Below, piece after piece: positions 34,688 through 44,246 of a DNA stretch of 54,610 bases. The DNA is from CAYYNQ01 sp964473105. GTDB lineage: Bacteria > Sumerlaeota > Sumerlaeia > MVZB01. The notes under the pieces are model-generated. The model searched no databases and was not told the DNA's origin. It was given only the letters and a program-made list of their open reading frames with translations. The DNA lies in the NCBI GenBank assembly GCA_964473105.1, contig CAYYNQ010000011.1:1-54610 (forward strand), in the 5' to 3' direction. Within the stretch, counting starts at the first letter, position 1; each line of letters opens with the position of its first letter. The translations under genes were made by a program, and so were the position numbers.

Positions 34688-36151
34688 TCAGGTGATCTTG
34701 ATATCCTCGGGGTCGTCTTCACGGCGGGTGCGATTTGTCCTGAAGTTCAGTCGGATCGGGGTACCCTCGAAGTCGTAAGCTTCACGCAAACGGTTCACGA
34801 TATAGCGACGGTATGAAAAATGAAACCGTTTCGGATCATTGACAAACAAGGTGAATGTTGGGGGGTGTGTCCCGGTCTGTGTCAGGAAACGGACCTTGGG
34901 TTTCTGCACCCGCTTTGAAACCGGTGGTTTCCGCCCGACCCATTCCACCAGACGCTCGTTCAACTCGCGTGTCTCGATCCGTCTTGCAGCATTCAGGTAG
35001 ACCTTTTCAGCCACGTCAAAGACCCGAGATGCACGCTGGCCAGTCAACGCCGAGATATAGATGACAGGTGCATAGCGCATAAACTTCCAGCGGTCCTCCA
35101 AGTCCCGTGTAAACACATCCGCCGTACGATGATCCTTTTCGACAAGATCCCACTTGTTGACCAACACCATCGATGCAAGACCGTAATCCTGGCAATATCC
35201 CGCAATATGTGAATCCTGATCCGTGATCCCCTCGACTGCATCGATCAGAATCGCCGCGACATCAGCCCGGCGCATACTGATGATTGCAGAGAAAACAGAC
35301 ATTTTCTCGACACCACGTTCAATCTTTCCCCGACGCCGGATCCCCGCCGTATCAATCAATGTGAACCTCCTGCCCTCCGGCGAATGAACCACCTGATCGA
35401 TCGAGTCACGTGTCGTTCCTGCAACCGGCGAGGCGATCACCCTCTGCGAACCGGCAAGCTGGTTGACAAGGGTTGACTTTCCGACATTTTGGCGACCGAC
35501 AATCGCCAATTGGATCGTCCCATGCGCATGATCGTGTGACCCCCCTGCCTCCTGATTTCTCAGGGTTGAAACAATATCACTGAGCATGTCTCCAACACCG
35601 AACCCATGAAGGGCCGAGATCGGAATGATCCGCTCAAAACCGTAACGGTAAAATTCATGGGCTGCCAGTCGGGAGTCTTCGTTATCAGCCTTGTTGACGG
35701 CAACATAAACAGGCTTGTCCGTTTCTCGCAGGATTGAGGATATCTCCGGATCAGCCGGATGGTTGATCTCGGATGCCGCCATCATGAGCAGTATCACATC
35801 GGCCTCGTCAATCCCCCCCCGACCCTGCTCAACGACACTCTCAAGCAGCTGGTCGTCCAGCCTCGTGCCTCAACCACCGGTATCGACACATAGAAAACGC
35901 AGGCCGTCCCACTCGGCGACATCAATGTTCCGGTCCCGTGTCACACCGGGCCGATCATGCACCACAGCCTTACGCCTGCCTATGATCCGGTTGAAGAGGG
36001 TTGATTTTCCGACATTGGGCCGTCCGACAATGGCGACCATCGGAAGGTCACGGTCCTCATGGGCATAATCTCTGCTCTCCTCGATTGAGTCCAATGCCTC
36101 ATCAATCTCCCGCAGGAGAGGATCACGTTGTTTCCGGCCGGGCGTACGCAT
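34688..36151 (-). pseudogene. der: Ribosome assembly GTPase Der, interrupted by an in-frame TGA
   Basis: Der has two tandem GTPase domains and a KH-like C-terminus and acts in 50S assembly. Here domain 1 begins normally (GRPNVGKSTLFN, HDRPGVTRD, VDTGG), but the codon after DTGG is TGA (35870-35872). The frame continues unshifted for 24 more codons (GTRLDDQLLESVVEQ...EADVILL), then the rest of domain 1 (NKAD), domain 2 (GRQNVGKSTLVN, GTTRDS, DTAGIRRRGK, NKWD, SALTG) and an intact KH-like end. The residue at the stop is normally hydrophobic; a single change from TGG would suffice. Other genes in the window use TGA as a real stop. A read error, a true mutation or readthrough are all possible. 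The M-M-A-A in place of V-V-D-A is a further oddity. Confidence 0.88.
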
Positions 36152-36269
36152 GATGGCAGATTCTAACCGGGCCGGAGGTTAATTGCCAACGTGAACTTAA
36201 ATATTGTGTTTTAGCAACACGGATAATTTCCATGCGAGTGACAGATATTTCAATACATGGGGACATAAC
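36152..36269. other. Divergent intergenic region between der and rbfA
   Basis: First part of a 345-base gap that is more AT-rich than its surroundings. The der promoter should be here. No box pair for der is convincing. The remainder of the gap holds a possible leader ORF, hairpin and promoter listed separately. Confidence 0.4.
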
Positions 36270-36329
36270 ATGAAACTGACAGGTGCAGATAAAAACAATG
36301 GTCATAAAAGAACGAACCCGGACGAATAG
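36270..36329 (+). CDS. Possible 19-codon leader ORF upstream of rbfA
   Basis: ATG 36270 with GGGGA about seven bases before it, running 19 codons to TAG (M-K-L-T-G-A-D-K...). It is immediately followed by an imperfect hairpin (36331-36350). The ORF-then-hairpin order is reminiscent of attenuation leaders, but a chance ORF of this size is common. Confidence 0.2.
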   Translation: MKLTGADKNNGHKRTNPDE

Positions 36330-36330
36330 C

Positions 36331-36350
36331 GGGCCCCGAAACGAGGTCCT
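36331..36350 (+). promoter_or_regulatory. Hairpin after the leader ORF
   Basis: GGGCCCCG pairs with CGAGGTCC around an AAA loop (one mismatch, one G-U), then TCTTTC. A weak terminator or attenuator is possible. Confidence 0.25.
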
Positions 36351-36407
36351 CTTTCAAGTCTTCACGGTATTGTCATAATACAACCGGTAATTTCTCCATG
36401 ATATATG

Positions 36408-36437
36408 TTTCATACTGGATATCGGATTTGTTAAAAT
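36408..36437 (+). promoter_or_regulatory. Candidate rbfA promoter
   Basis: TTTCAT (36408-36413), 18-base spacer, TAAAAT (36432-36437), about 60 bases before the rbfA start. The -10 box is 5 of 6; the -35 is poor. Confidence 0.35.
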
Positions 36438-36496
36438 GATTCCGGTCATGCTGGCTGCGGGAAAATCCAGCAGGACCTCCACAGGGAGCAGGACTA

Positions 36497-36898
36497 ATGG
36501 CTGATTTTTCACGTATTGACCGTATCGAGAGCCTGCTCAGAAGCGAGATAGCCGGCATACTTGACTATGAACTCGACAATCCCAGCCTGCCAAACTTCAT
36601 CACCGTATCACGAGTCAAAGTCAGCAGGGATCTGAGTGAAGGACTCGTCCTGGTGAGCCTGATCAATGAATCCTCCGAGGAACTTATCAAAAAGACCATT
36701 AAGGAACTGAATAAGGCTTCCGGCCATGTCCGTAGTTTACTTGCCAAACGCGTCAAGCTGAGACGGCATCCACGCCTTAAATTTGCCTATAATGATTCAA
36801 CCCGTTATGCAATCAGAATGGATGAGGTGTTCGACCAGATCAACCATGAACAGGGTGGATCCGGACAGGACGATGCTGATGATAATGGGCCCATTTAA
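36497..36898 (+). CDS. rbfA: 30S ribosome-binding factor
   Basis: 133 residues. RbfA helps mature the 16S rRNA 5' end and 30S subunit. Seen: RIDRIESLLRSEIAGILDYELDNP, the FITVSRVKVSRDLSEGLVLVS strand, a helical KKTIKELNKASGHVRSLLAKRVKLRRHPRLKF segment (with the R-x-x-P-x-L-x-F motif) and a short acidic tail. The start has AGGA a few bases upstream. Usual neighbours (infB, truB, rpsO) are missing; it stands alone between divergent der and the convergent membrane-protein gene. Confidence 0.94.
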   Translation: MADFSRIDRIESLLRSEIAGILDYELDNPSLPNFITVSRVKVSRDLSEGLVLVSLINESSEELIKKTIKELNKASGHVRSLLAKRVKLRRHPRLKFAYNDSTRYAIRMDEVFDQINHEQGGSGQDDADDNGPI

Positions 36899-37040
36899 TG
36901 CTTCCACATGCAGGTGTAATTATCCGGTATGATCCCGCAGGGCTTCATGTTTCAAGAGATCGCGGCATGGAAAACATAAATATCCCTGCCTGATCGTCCC
37001 GGGGTGTTATATTTTCACAAAGGTCCCGAGAGATTCCTGA

Positions 37041-39437
37041 TCATCCTTTTGTTTCCAGGCCTCGAATCGCCAGAAATGCAGCCAGATAGACCACCGCGGC
37101 AAGCACCATCACGGCATTGAATCCGATGTTCATCGACAGAATGACAGTCAGGATGGACCCGACTACCGTCAGGCAACCATTGACCGCCCACGCCATGGGA
37201 ATCAGGGTGGAATTGACACGGTTCAACAACCTGATTCCCCAGGCAAATGGTATCCCAAGCATCAGGCTGAGCGGGCATAGAAGAGTGATCGTGATCATGA
37301 TTCTCATTGGTAGTGCAAAATGCATGAATCGGTGGAGCAGATCATTTGAACCCCAGATGGCAGCCAAAACAAAAACACCAATGCAGGCCGGTATCACCCA
37401 CGTCCTCGGTCGGGGACCTGAAAACCAGTTGTGTGAGATGAGGCTACCAACCCCGGTGAAAATCAGCATGGAGAACAAAGTTACCGTGATCGAGTAGAGA
37501 GGGTGACCCAGGAACAAAGTCAGTTTCTGGATCATGGCCATCTCTATCCAGATGAACCCCAGGCCCAGACCCGCAAAGAAGAAAACGAATCGGGCCAGAT
37601 AATCCCTATTGATTCCACTGCGCCTGGAGAACAGGACAGGAAGCAAAATCAAAACCAGGGCCATCAATGAACTGACCACAAGCTGCAGGAACAGAAAAAA
37701 TGGGTTACCTTGGGAAACACTGGTCACATCACGGATATATTTCTTCGATTCGAACAGATTGTCCCAGCGTGTGAAATTGAAGAAATACGGCATGTTGTCC
37801 GTCGTAGGCCGTATATTTCGTGGAAACTGTTCAATGAAGTCCTTCTTGTCGTCCGAAAGAATGAACTCCTCAACGGTCGTTCCCGTACGACGACCGGGCA
37901 GGTACACGGGAACAATACCCCCCTCGGTGCAGAAAGCTTCAAGTTTACGGACTTCACTCCCGGTAAAATCCCCCTTTTTGACAATGATGGTCATGAGGGG
38001 CTCACGGGTCTTCATCAGCGCGACTGAGAGGTCCATGGGCCCACCATTCTCAGTGGCCAGCATGGCAGCAATGTTCGCACACATCCGCAATGTCTCCATG
38101 TCCGCCGCCATGCGTGTGACCTGAAGAAATCCGTTCTTATTCAACCTGTCATACATCGCACGCAGAGACTCAATGGTATACAGGTAATTTTCTGCCAACA
38201 CATACGCTCCCGAGGTCAGGCCCGTCCACGTGTCAATTCCGGTCATTTGAACGATATCATAGGATTCCGACTCGCGCATGATGGCACTACGACCCTCCCC
38301 ATGGACCAGTTCGATATTTTCATCGTTGATGAGTGGCCCTGACCAGTCCGGGAGGATCTCCCTATGAATTCTGAGGATCTGTTCGTTCAACTCGATCCCC
38401 TTAATCCGGCGCGCGCCGGCGATCTTTGCCGCCCAGACATCATTTCCTCCACCAACTCCTATGATGAATACACTCGGATTTTCACAGAGTCTTACCGATG
38501 CGGAGTAGAGTGATTGCCGTATCGCTTCCAGCATTTCCGGGTTTTCACCGAAATTCAGCATCCATGTTCCCGCAACACAATCCTGTACTATCAGTTTCTC
38601 ATCGGGCAGGGGCAGTTTCTCAGTATTTGATCCGCGACAAAACAATAGGCGATCCTCTTCACGGACGGGCTGCATGTCGATTCTGCTGATGGCACTCCAT
38701 TCCGAAAACTCGATATTGTTGCGTATCAGCCTCGCATGATCCTTCTGGGTCAATTGCAGATCGTTCTTCCCGTTGACCGGAAAATATCGGTCGAGATCCG
38801 GAAGTATCAGGATCCCCACAATCATTGTCAGTCCTCCCGTGGCATGAACCAGCCGGGCCAACCTGCCACGGTAACTGCAGAAGACGGCAACGATCCCAAG
38901 CATGACCACGACCACCAGACATCCCCCCGACCCGAAAAGGGAAAGAAACAATGGGCATAACAAGCAGCCCAAACCAGCGCCGATCAAGTCATAACCATAG
39001 GCCCGGTTCACGATGTCCGCATGAAATGTCAGGATCAGTCCAATGACACACCCCCCGAAAAAAATGGGGAGTGCGCCAAAAAATGTATAGATGAAGAAGC
39101 GTACCGTATCAAATGTCCACAGACGCGTGAAATCAGAGTTGACATGAAAGCGAGAGAGGAACACGTAGGTGGCTAAGAGGGATCCCACATACAGGAGACA
39201 AAATATCCCGATCCAATAACGCGGCCTTCGACTGAACCGTCCGCTCATAAGTGTAATCAGGCTGCCACTTGCCCCGATACCCAGCATGCAGTTACTAACG
39301 ACGAGAAAGCTGAAATGAAAAATCAAACGCAAGGCACAGACACGAGTCAGAAGAATCTCGAACATCAACATCGAGCAGGCCGTGAAGGCAATCGTCCAGA
39401 TGGCATACCGGCGGGATGATGGCGAGCCTGTTGTCAC
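37041..39437 (-). CDS. Polytopic membrane protein with a central spermidine-synthase-like domain
   Basis: 798 residues from GTG 39437, with GGAG seven bases upstream. About seven N-terminal membrane helices (1-220), a soluble Rossmann-fold domain (about 225-575) and about six more helices. The central part has VFIIGVGGGNDVWAAKIAGARRI (SAM/dcSAM-binding motif), KGIELNEQIL and YDIVQMTGIDTWTGLTSGAYVLAENYLYT. The acidic D-x-x-x-P-x-G stretch that holds the aminopropyltransferase catalytic Asp is not preserved, so polyamine synthesis is unlikely. Large proteins of this form are widespread in environmental bacteria and uncharacterised. It lies 275 empty bases downstream of the MacB-like gene. Confidence 0.8.
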   Translation of the reverse strand: MTTGSPSSRRYAIWTIAFTACSMLMFEILLTRVCALRLIFHFSFLVVSNCMLGIGASGSLITLMSGRFSRRPRYWIGIFCLLYVGSLLATYVFLSRFHVNSDFTRLWTFDTVRFFIYTFFGALPIFFGGCVIGLILTFHADIVNRAYGYDLIGAGLGCLLCPLFLSLFGSGGCLVVVVMLGIVAVFCSYRGRLARLVHATGGLTMIVGILILPDLDRYFPVNGKNDLQLTQKDHARLIRNNIEFSEWSAISRIDMQPVREEDRLLFCRGSNTEKLPLPDEKLIVQDCVAGTWMLNFGENPEMLEAIRQSLYSASVRLCENPSVFIIGVGGGNDVWAAKIAGARRIKGIELNEQILRIHREILPDWSGPLINDENIELVHGEGRSAIMRESESYDIVQMTGIDTWTGLTSGAYVLAENYLYTIESLRAMYDRLNKNGFLQVTRMAADMETLRMCANIAAMLATENGGPMDLSVALMKTREPLMTIIVKKGDFTGSEVRKLEAFCTEGGIVPVYLPGRRTGTTVEEFILSDDKKDFIEQFPRNIRPTTDNMPYFFNFTRWDNLFESKKYIRDVTSVSQGNPFFLFLQLVVSSLMALVLILLPVLFSRRSGINRDYLARFVFFFAGLGLGFIWIEMAMIQKLTLFLGHPLYSITVTLFSMLIFTGVGSLISHNWFSGPRPRTWVIPACIGVFVLAAIWGSNDLLHRFMHFALPMRIMITITLLCPLSLMLGIPFAWGIRLLNRVNSTLIPMAWAVNGCLTVVGSILTVILSMNIGFNAVMVLAAVVYLAAFLAIRGLETKG

Positions 39438-39712
39438 ACAAGTACTCCATGCATTTCAAACATGTGGATCCTCGAGGTATTGGGAATACCCAGTCCTATT
39501 CCTAACACATGGCCAGATACAAGGGAAACAAGATATTCCTTCCCTCCCCCAAGCCGCCCGGGATGAATATCACGAAATTTCCGGGAGCCGATCATTCCTC
39601 CCGTCATAGTCATTGTCGGGCCGGTCACTCAAGATATCTCGCGGGAGATTCGAGCGCAATTTCAAGTGAAAGTCACCCCCCGATCACGCGAACTTGATTT
39701 CACCAATTCCTG

Positions 39713-40999
39713 TTATTCGTGCCGCAAGGCATCGATAGGGTCCATCTTTGCGGCACGTTGCGCGGGATACAAACCAAACACAACCCCGACCAAAGCGGAC
39801 ACAACAAAGGAAAGTAGAAAAGGTTCGTGTGTCAATACAGTGTTGAAACCCCATTTCCAAGTGATCAGCGCGGGAATTACAGCCCCAAGGATAATCCCCA
39901 GAATGCCCCCGCCAATCGAGAGAATCATCGTCTCAATCAGGAACTGCAGAAGAATGTCCCTGCGCCTTGCACCCAATGCCCGTCGCAGACCGATCTCATG
40001 CGTTCTTTCACTGACGGAGGCAAGCATAATATTCATGATTCCAATACCCCCAACAAGCAGCGATATGGCTGCGATGGAACCTAGCATCATCGACCAGCGG
40101 CGCTGGGTTCTTCTTGCCTCCTCAATCAAACGCTGCGGGATGATGATATCATAATCCTTACGGGGATGATGGGCTTCAAGCATCCTGCGGGCCTGTTTCG
40201 CCGTCGGAACAACCGAACCAAGTTTGTCGACCGTCAGGATTATTTCACTGAGTTCTAATTCCTCTGCACGAGTACCCCCACTCCCACGATGGACAAACTT
40301 GTCCCCGTTCCGGCTCCGGGCCGTGGTCAGTGGGATAAAGCAAGTTGCCGTCTGGCTACCGAGTCCATTGGCTAGTTCACCCACCTCGCTTGGCTCATCG
40401 CGTATCAGCCCCACAATACGATAAGTATCTTTCTCAATCCGGACCGTTCTCCCTAAGGCCTCCTCATAAAGGAACAGTTTACGAGCCGTCTCCTGTCCGA
40501 TGACACATACATTCTCACGCCTGTGGATGTCAAACGAGGTTATAAATCGTCCACCCGGCAGGATCTCGATCTTCCGGCTGCGCGTGAACCATGGAACCGT
40601 CGCGATCATCTCCACCCGAACACGACGGTTCTCACGCCAGAGATCGATGGGCCTCCCCTTGACCGGAATGATCACATCAACCGCCGGAAGTGTTTCTGCG
40701 AGACGTTCGGCGTCCAAGTAGGTCAGGCCATACTTGATCAACCAGCTGCTTTCCTCCTGTGCATCCTGACTGATCACCGGCTTGATACTTCGGATGATGA
40801 CGTTTTGGCTACCCAAACGCCTGATCTGTTCCTGAGCGTCCTGGCTGGCTCCCTCCCCGATCGCCAGCATGATGATGACGGAACAGACCCCAAAGACGAT
40901 CCCCAGCACGGTCAGGGCTGAGCGCATCGAATGCGCACGGATATTACGGATCCCCAGCCCGATAGTTCGCAACATCAACGATAGTCGTAAATTGTTCAT
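39713..40999 (-). CDS. MacB/FtsX-type ABC permease without an ATPase domain
   Basis: 428 residues. An N-terminal membrane helix (SMRSALTVLGIVFGVCSVIIMLAIGEGA), a periplasmic MacB_PCD domain of about 230 residues, then three helices of the FtsX domain (SIAAISLLVGGIGIMNIMLASVSERTHEIGLRRALGA is the diagnostic stretch) ending with GLYPAQRAAKMDPIDALRHE. In MacA-MacB-TolC systems it couples cytoplasmic ATP hydrolysis to efflux or lipoprotein transport. It is 27 bases behind the HlyD-type adaptor. No LolD/MacB-type ATPase gene is adjacent, so the energy source must be encoded elsewhere. Confidence 0.92.
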   Translation of the reverse strand: MNNLRLSLMLRTIGLGIRNIRAHSMRSALTVLGIVFGVCSVIIMLAIGEGASQDAQEQIRRLGSQNVIIRSIKPVISQDAQEESSWLIKYGLTYLDAERLAETLPAVDVIIPVKGRPIDLWRENRRVRVEMIATVPWFTRSRKIEILPGGRFITSFDIHRRENVCVIGQETARKLFLYEEALGRTVRIEKDTYRIVGLIRDEPSEVGELANGLGSQTATCFIPLTTARSRNGDKFVHRGSGGTRAEELELSEIILTVDKLGSVVPTAKQARRMLEAHHPRKDYDIIIPQRLIEEARRTQRRWSMMLGSIAAISLLVGGIGIMNIMLASVSERTHEIGLRRALGARRRDILLQFLIETMILSIGGGILGIILGAVIPALITWKWGFNTVLTHEPFLLSFVVSALVGVVFGLYPAQRAAKMDPIDALRHE

Positions 41000-41026
41000 T
41001 AAGAGAGGGCCGGAACAGGCGATGAA

Positions 41027-42601
41027 CTATTGCTTCTTCGATCCGGATCCTTCATTACGGGAAGGCCTCCGGATGATATCAGGAACATCCACATAATCGG
41101 GTACATCGAGGAGGACCGTGTCGGAATCGTTCAGGCCGGATAACACCTCAACAAAACGTTCGTTATTCGAGCCAACCTCAATCTCCACCATTTCCTCGGA
41201 AGAACCCTTTTTTATCCAGACCCAGTGACTGCCGTCCAGCTGGTGAATAGCCTGAATCGGTAGCAGTAGTGCATCTTCGACCCTGTCCAGCAGGATCTCA
41301 GCCTGGCAACTCATGCCGGGCTTCAACTTCAGCGTGTTGGTCGTGATGTCCAGATCCACTATGTATTCCTTTAGGTCCGGCTGATACCAGTGCGCCTGCT
41401 CTGGAAGGACCGCGATCTTGGAAACCGAGGCCTTCAAAGTATTTTCGGGATAGGCATCGATCGTAACCAGCGCATTCAGGTCCATTTTTACACGCTGGAT
41501 CATGGACTCATGGACCCTCGCTTCCATCTTCCAGGCCGAGAAGTCAGGCAACTCGATAAGCTTTTGGCGGTAATTGACCTGAGCCCCCTCCTTGATTTGT
41601 TCCGACTGGCTGCGACGACGGCGGTCACGCGAATAGACAACCATGCCGGCCTCCGGCGCATGGATCACTGAGTTCTTCAACTGAAATTCTTTCTGTTCAA
41701 GCTTTTTCCTCTCAAGATCCAGCTTGGCCCGGCTTGATTCAACCTTGATTTGATGGCTTCGTTCCTTGCTGGCGTTGCTTTTCTCGGTCCTGAGTAGTTG
41801 CTCCTCGGCCTCGGCCAGATTGGTTTCACGCTTGATCTTTTCACGCTTGCACCAGAATTCCGTAAGAAGTCTCAGGTCCTCCTTTGACCGTTCCAGATCA
41901 ATTTCACTACGGGTCAGGGCCAGTTGGTCCACTTCCTCCTCCCCGCTGTTGACATATCCCTTGGCCACCAGTTTCCTTGTCCACGAAAGTCGATCCCGGG
42001 CCCTCTCAAGTTCGGCCTCTGCCAAGGTGATATCGGACTGGTATTCACGCTCTTTCTGCGGATAATCACCCTTGATATACTTGTCCAAATCCAAAATGCA
42101 GAGTTTCAGCTCGTTCCTCGCCTCCAGAATATCAGACCGGTTCTCGCTTAACTGGATCTCCAGATCCTCCTGCGCACTTTTATAATCTGCATGCGCCTCC
42201 TCCACCCTCACCCGCTGCTCCAGGATCTCGTCCTCAATTCCTGCAATCTCAATCTCAACAAGCCTGTCGCCCCGCCTGACAATGGTCCCCTCGGGAATCA
42301 GCCAGCTGATCTTGCTATCATTGCCCTGAGCCTGGCAGAGAATGGTGGTCGTCTGACGTGCCTTGACCTGACCGGGCGTCAGCAGGGAGACATTCAATTC
42401 ACCACGCGTGACCTTGTAATAACGGCTCTTGTCCCCCGGCGCGGGCTCCGGGTCCCCATCCGAGCCGCCCACCGACACGACGCCAATGGCCCCCAGTATC
42501 CCCAAAAGCACGACACTCCCGATCAGCCAGCGGTACAAACCAACACCCGCTATGCAGTGGCTAGCGCAGGGAGGCTGTTTTGGATATTGAAGTTTCTTCA
42601 T
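41027..42601 (-). CDS. Periplasmic adaptor of HlyD/MacA type
   Basis: About 524 residues from ATG 42601 (MKKLQYPKQ) with AGGG eight bases upstream; it overlaps the end of the channel gene by about 40 bases. One membrane anchor (IGSVVLLGILGAIGVVSV), then a lipoyl half-motif (GTIVRRGDRLVEIE), a long coiled coil (about 130-310, many E, R, K, L), the second lipoyl half (NSVIHAPEAGMVVYSRD) and beta-barrel and membrane-proximal domains (LKPGMSCQAEILLDR). The coiled coil is longer than in MacA, so it may span more of the periplasm. It links the MacB-like permease to the outer-membrane channel. Confidence 0.9.
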   Translation of the reverse strand: MKKLQYPKQPPCASHCIAGVGLYRWLIGSVVLLGILGAIGVVSVGGSDGDPEPAPGDKSRYYKVTRGELNVSLLTPGQVKARQTTTILCQAQGNDSKISWLIPEGTIVRRGDRLVEIEIAGIEDEILEQRVRVEEAHADYKSAQEDLEIQLSENRSDILEARNELKLCILDLDKYIKGDYPQKEREYQSDITLAEAELERARDRLSWTRKLVAKGYVNSGEEEVDQLALTRSEIDLERSKEDLRLLTEFWCKREKIKRETNLAEAEEQLLRTEKSNASKERSHQIKVESSRAKLDLERKKLEQKEFQLKNSVIHAPEAGMVVYSRDRRRRSQSEQIKEGAQVNYRQKLIELPDFSAWKMEARVHESMIQRVKMDLNALVTIDAYPENTLKASVSKIAVLPEQAHWYQPDLKEYIVDLDITTNTLKLKPGMSCQAEILLDRVEDALLLPIQAIHQLDGSHWVWIKKGSSEEMVEIEVGSNNERFVEVLSGLNDSDTVLLDVPDYVDVPDIIRRPSRNEGSGSKKQ

Positions 42602-44246
42602 GCCAGTTACCCTGTTCATCTACTTCAAGCTGCTCTATCGCATGATAAAATTCAAGTCTTGCGATGGTGTAATTGACGAGTTCCCTCGTCACGTTGTTTT
42701 CGGCCTCCAACAACGCATCCTCCGCTTCAAGTCGGTCACGAATATTTACCCCTTCACGTCCCGCCTGAAGCAGCATGTTGACGCTGTTCACGCGGTCATC
42801 CGCGAGCTCGCGGCTTTTTAGCTGAATTTCATAACTCTCACGTGATTCGGAAACCTCCCTGTATGTCCTTCTGACCCCTGCCAGAATCCCATTACGCAGC
42901 GCCTCGACATCGCGCTTCCTGCGTTCGAGAGAAATCTGGGAACGCCGGTAATTATTCCTTTCCCCTTTACGATCCAACGGCAGTTCAAGGCTAAGTTCAC
43001 CCGCGTAATCCCGCCGACTGCCCTCAGGCTTCAAAGGTTTGTTGGCATCCTCCTCTGATTCCAGTTGATACTCGACCCGTGCATCCAACACGGGCAGCAA
43101 ACTGTTCTCGGCAATCTCGAGTCGACGCTGCGAATCCTCACAACGCTGCTTCACAGTCAGGAAATCGAGTCGGCCGCCCAATGCCGCTTGTTCAGACAGT
43201 TGCAGGCTGAGCCCAAGTTTGACCGGACCACGTTGACGTAGGACATCCAGTTCATGCGGATCTGCTTTAACGAGCAGCTCTGTCGGCATTCCGAGATCAA
43301 TCCTGAACCGGTCCAGGGATGTTTCATAGCTGGTCTTGGCACGAATCCAGCGGTTACGTGCACGTATTTCGTCCTGACGTGCCTGGTCCACTTGAAAATT
43401 CGCCGTCCTCTCTGCCTCCATCATCGCCTCGGCACGTTCCCTGCCAATCCGCAAACGCTGGTAGGATCGCCATTCATTATCAACAGCATCCAAGGCCTGC
43501 AGCACACGGTAGTAATCGCCGATCCGATCAATCACAAAACCCTGCCGGAACCTTGCAAAATCCCGCACTTCGTAAATAACATCTCTTTCGGCCTGCCTCA
43601 GGTTCTCTAACGTCACCAGCGCACCCACATTCCTCAATAGCGGCTGGACCAAAGAAACCGAGAACGCCCCGGTCGCCGTCTTAACCTCCGGATCGGATGA
43701 CCAGATATGAAGCACATCCGTCGCGTAACCCACGGTCACTCGAGCACCGGTTGCGAAAATCTGGGTCACCGCAAGATCGCCAAGGGCCTCTCCAAACCGC
43801 TCAATGGCACCGCCCCCAACATTATCCCTGACTGCCCTAGCTGTCACTTGACCGGAAAATATGGGTGAGAATTCATGCCTCTCACCGGTCAGGTCAAGGG
43901 CAGTGAGATAAAGTGATTCCTTACGGGTCCGGTATTCTCGATTCGCTTTCAGGCTTAGTGCAAGTGCATCAGAAAGGGAAATCACGGTGGATTCGCTGGT
44001 CATCTCATCTGCGAAGAACCCCATATCTCGGGATAATCCCTGCGAATCAGAATCTGCAACTGCATCGATGCTGAAATTATCGGAATGACCCAAAGCCTCC
44101 GATTGCTTTTGCTCGATTATCCCGTAGGCTTCCCGGTCGGCAAGACGACTGGCAAGGTTTCCAAAACAACCCGTCAGAACGCCCCCCCCAGTCAGGACAA
44201 TGATCAGGATGAGGGGAATTCGTATGGTTTTTTCGGGAGTCGACAA
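42561..44246 (-). CDS. TolC-type outer-membrane efflux lipoprotein
   Basis: 561 residues from TTG 44246; no ATG lies before the signal peptide, so TTG is required. Lipobox L-T-G-C (residues about 24-27), a 70-residue spacer, then two OEP repeats (about 90-330 and 340-545) with long helices rich in R, E, A and beta strands ending in G/Y/P turns (TGAFSVSLVQPLLRNVG, YAGELSLELPLD). It forms the trimeric outer-membrane exit duct and is first in a three-gene unit with adaptor and permease. N-terminal acylation sets it with the NodT/OprM type. The exported substrate is unknown. Confidence 0.9.
   Translation of the reverse strand: MSTPEKTIRIPLILIIVLTGGGVLTGCFGNLASRLADREAYGIIEQKQSEALGHSDNFSIDAVADSDSQGLSRDMGFFADEMTSESTVISLSDALALSLKANREYRTRKESLYLTALDLTGERHEFSPIFSGQVTARAVRDNVGGGAIERFGEALGDLAVTQIFATGARVTVGYATDVLHIWSSDPEVKTATGAFSVSLVQPLLRNVGALVTLENLRQAERDVIYEVRDFARFRQGFVIDRIGDYYRVLQALDAVDNEWRSYQRLRIGRERAEAMMEAERTANFQVDQARQDEIRARNRWIRAKTSYETSLDRFRIDLGMPTELLVKADPHELDVLRQRGPVKLGLSLQLSEQAALGGRLDFLTVKQRCEDSQRRLEIAENSLLPVLDARVEYQLESEEDANKPLKPEGSRRDYAGELSLELPLDRKGERNNYRRSQISLERRKRDVEALRNGILAGVRRTYREVSESRESYEIQLKSRELADDRVNSVNMLLQAGREGVNIRDRLEAEDALLEAENNVTRELVNYTIARLEFYHAIEQLEVDEQGNWHEETSISKTASLR

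Noticed and set aside
35870..35872. Selenocysteine or genetic-code reassignment for the der TGA
   Set aside because: Der has no Cys/Sec at this site, no SECIS-like hairpin is apparent just downstream, and TGA ends many other genes here in the normal way.
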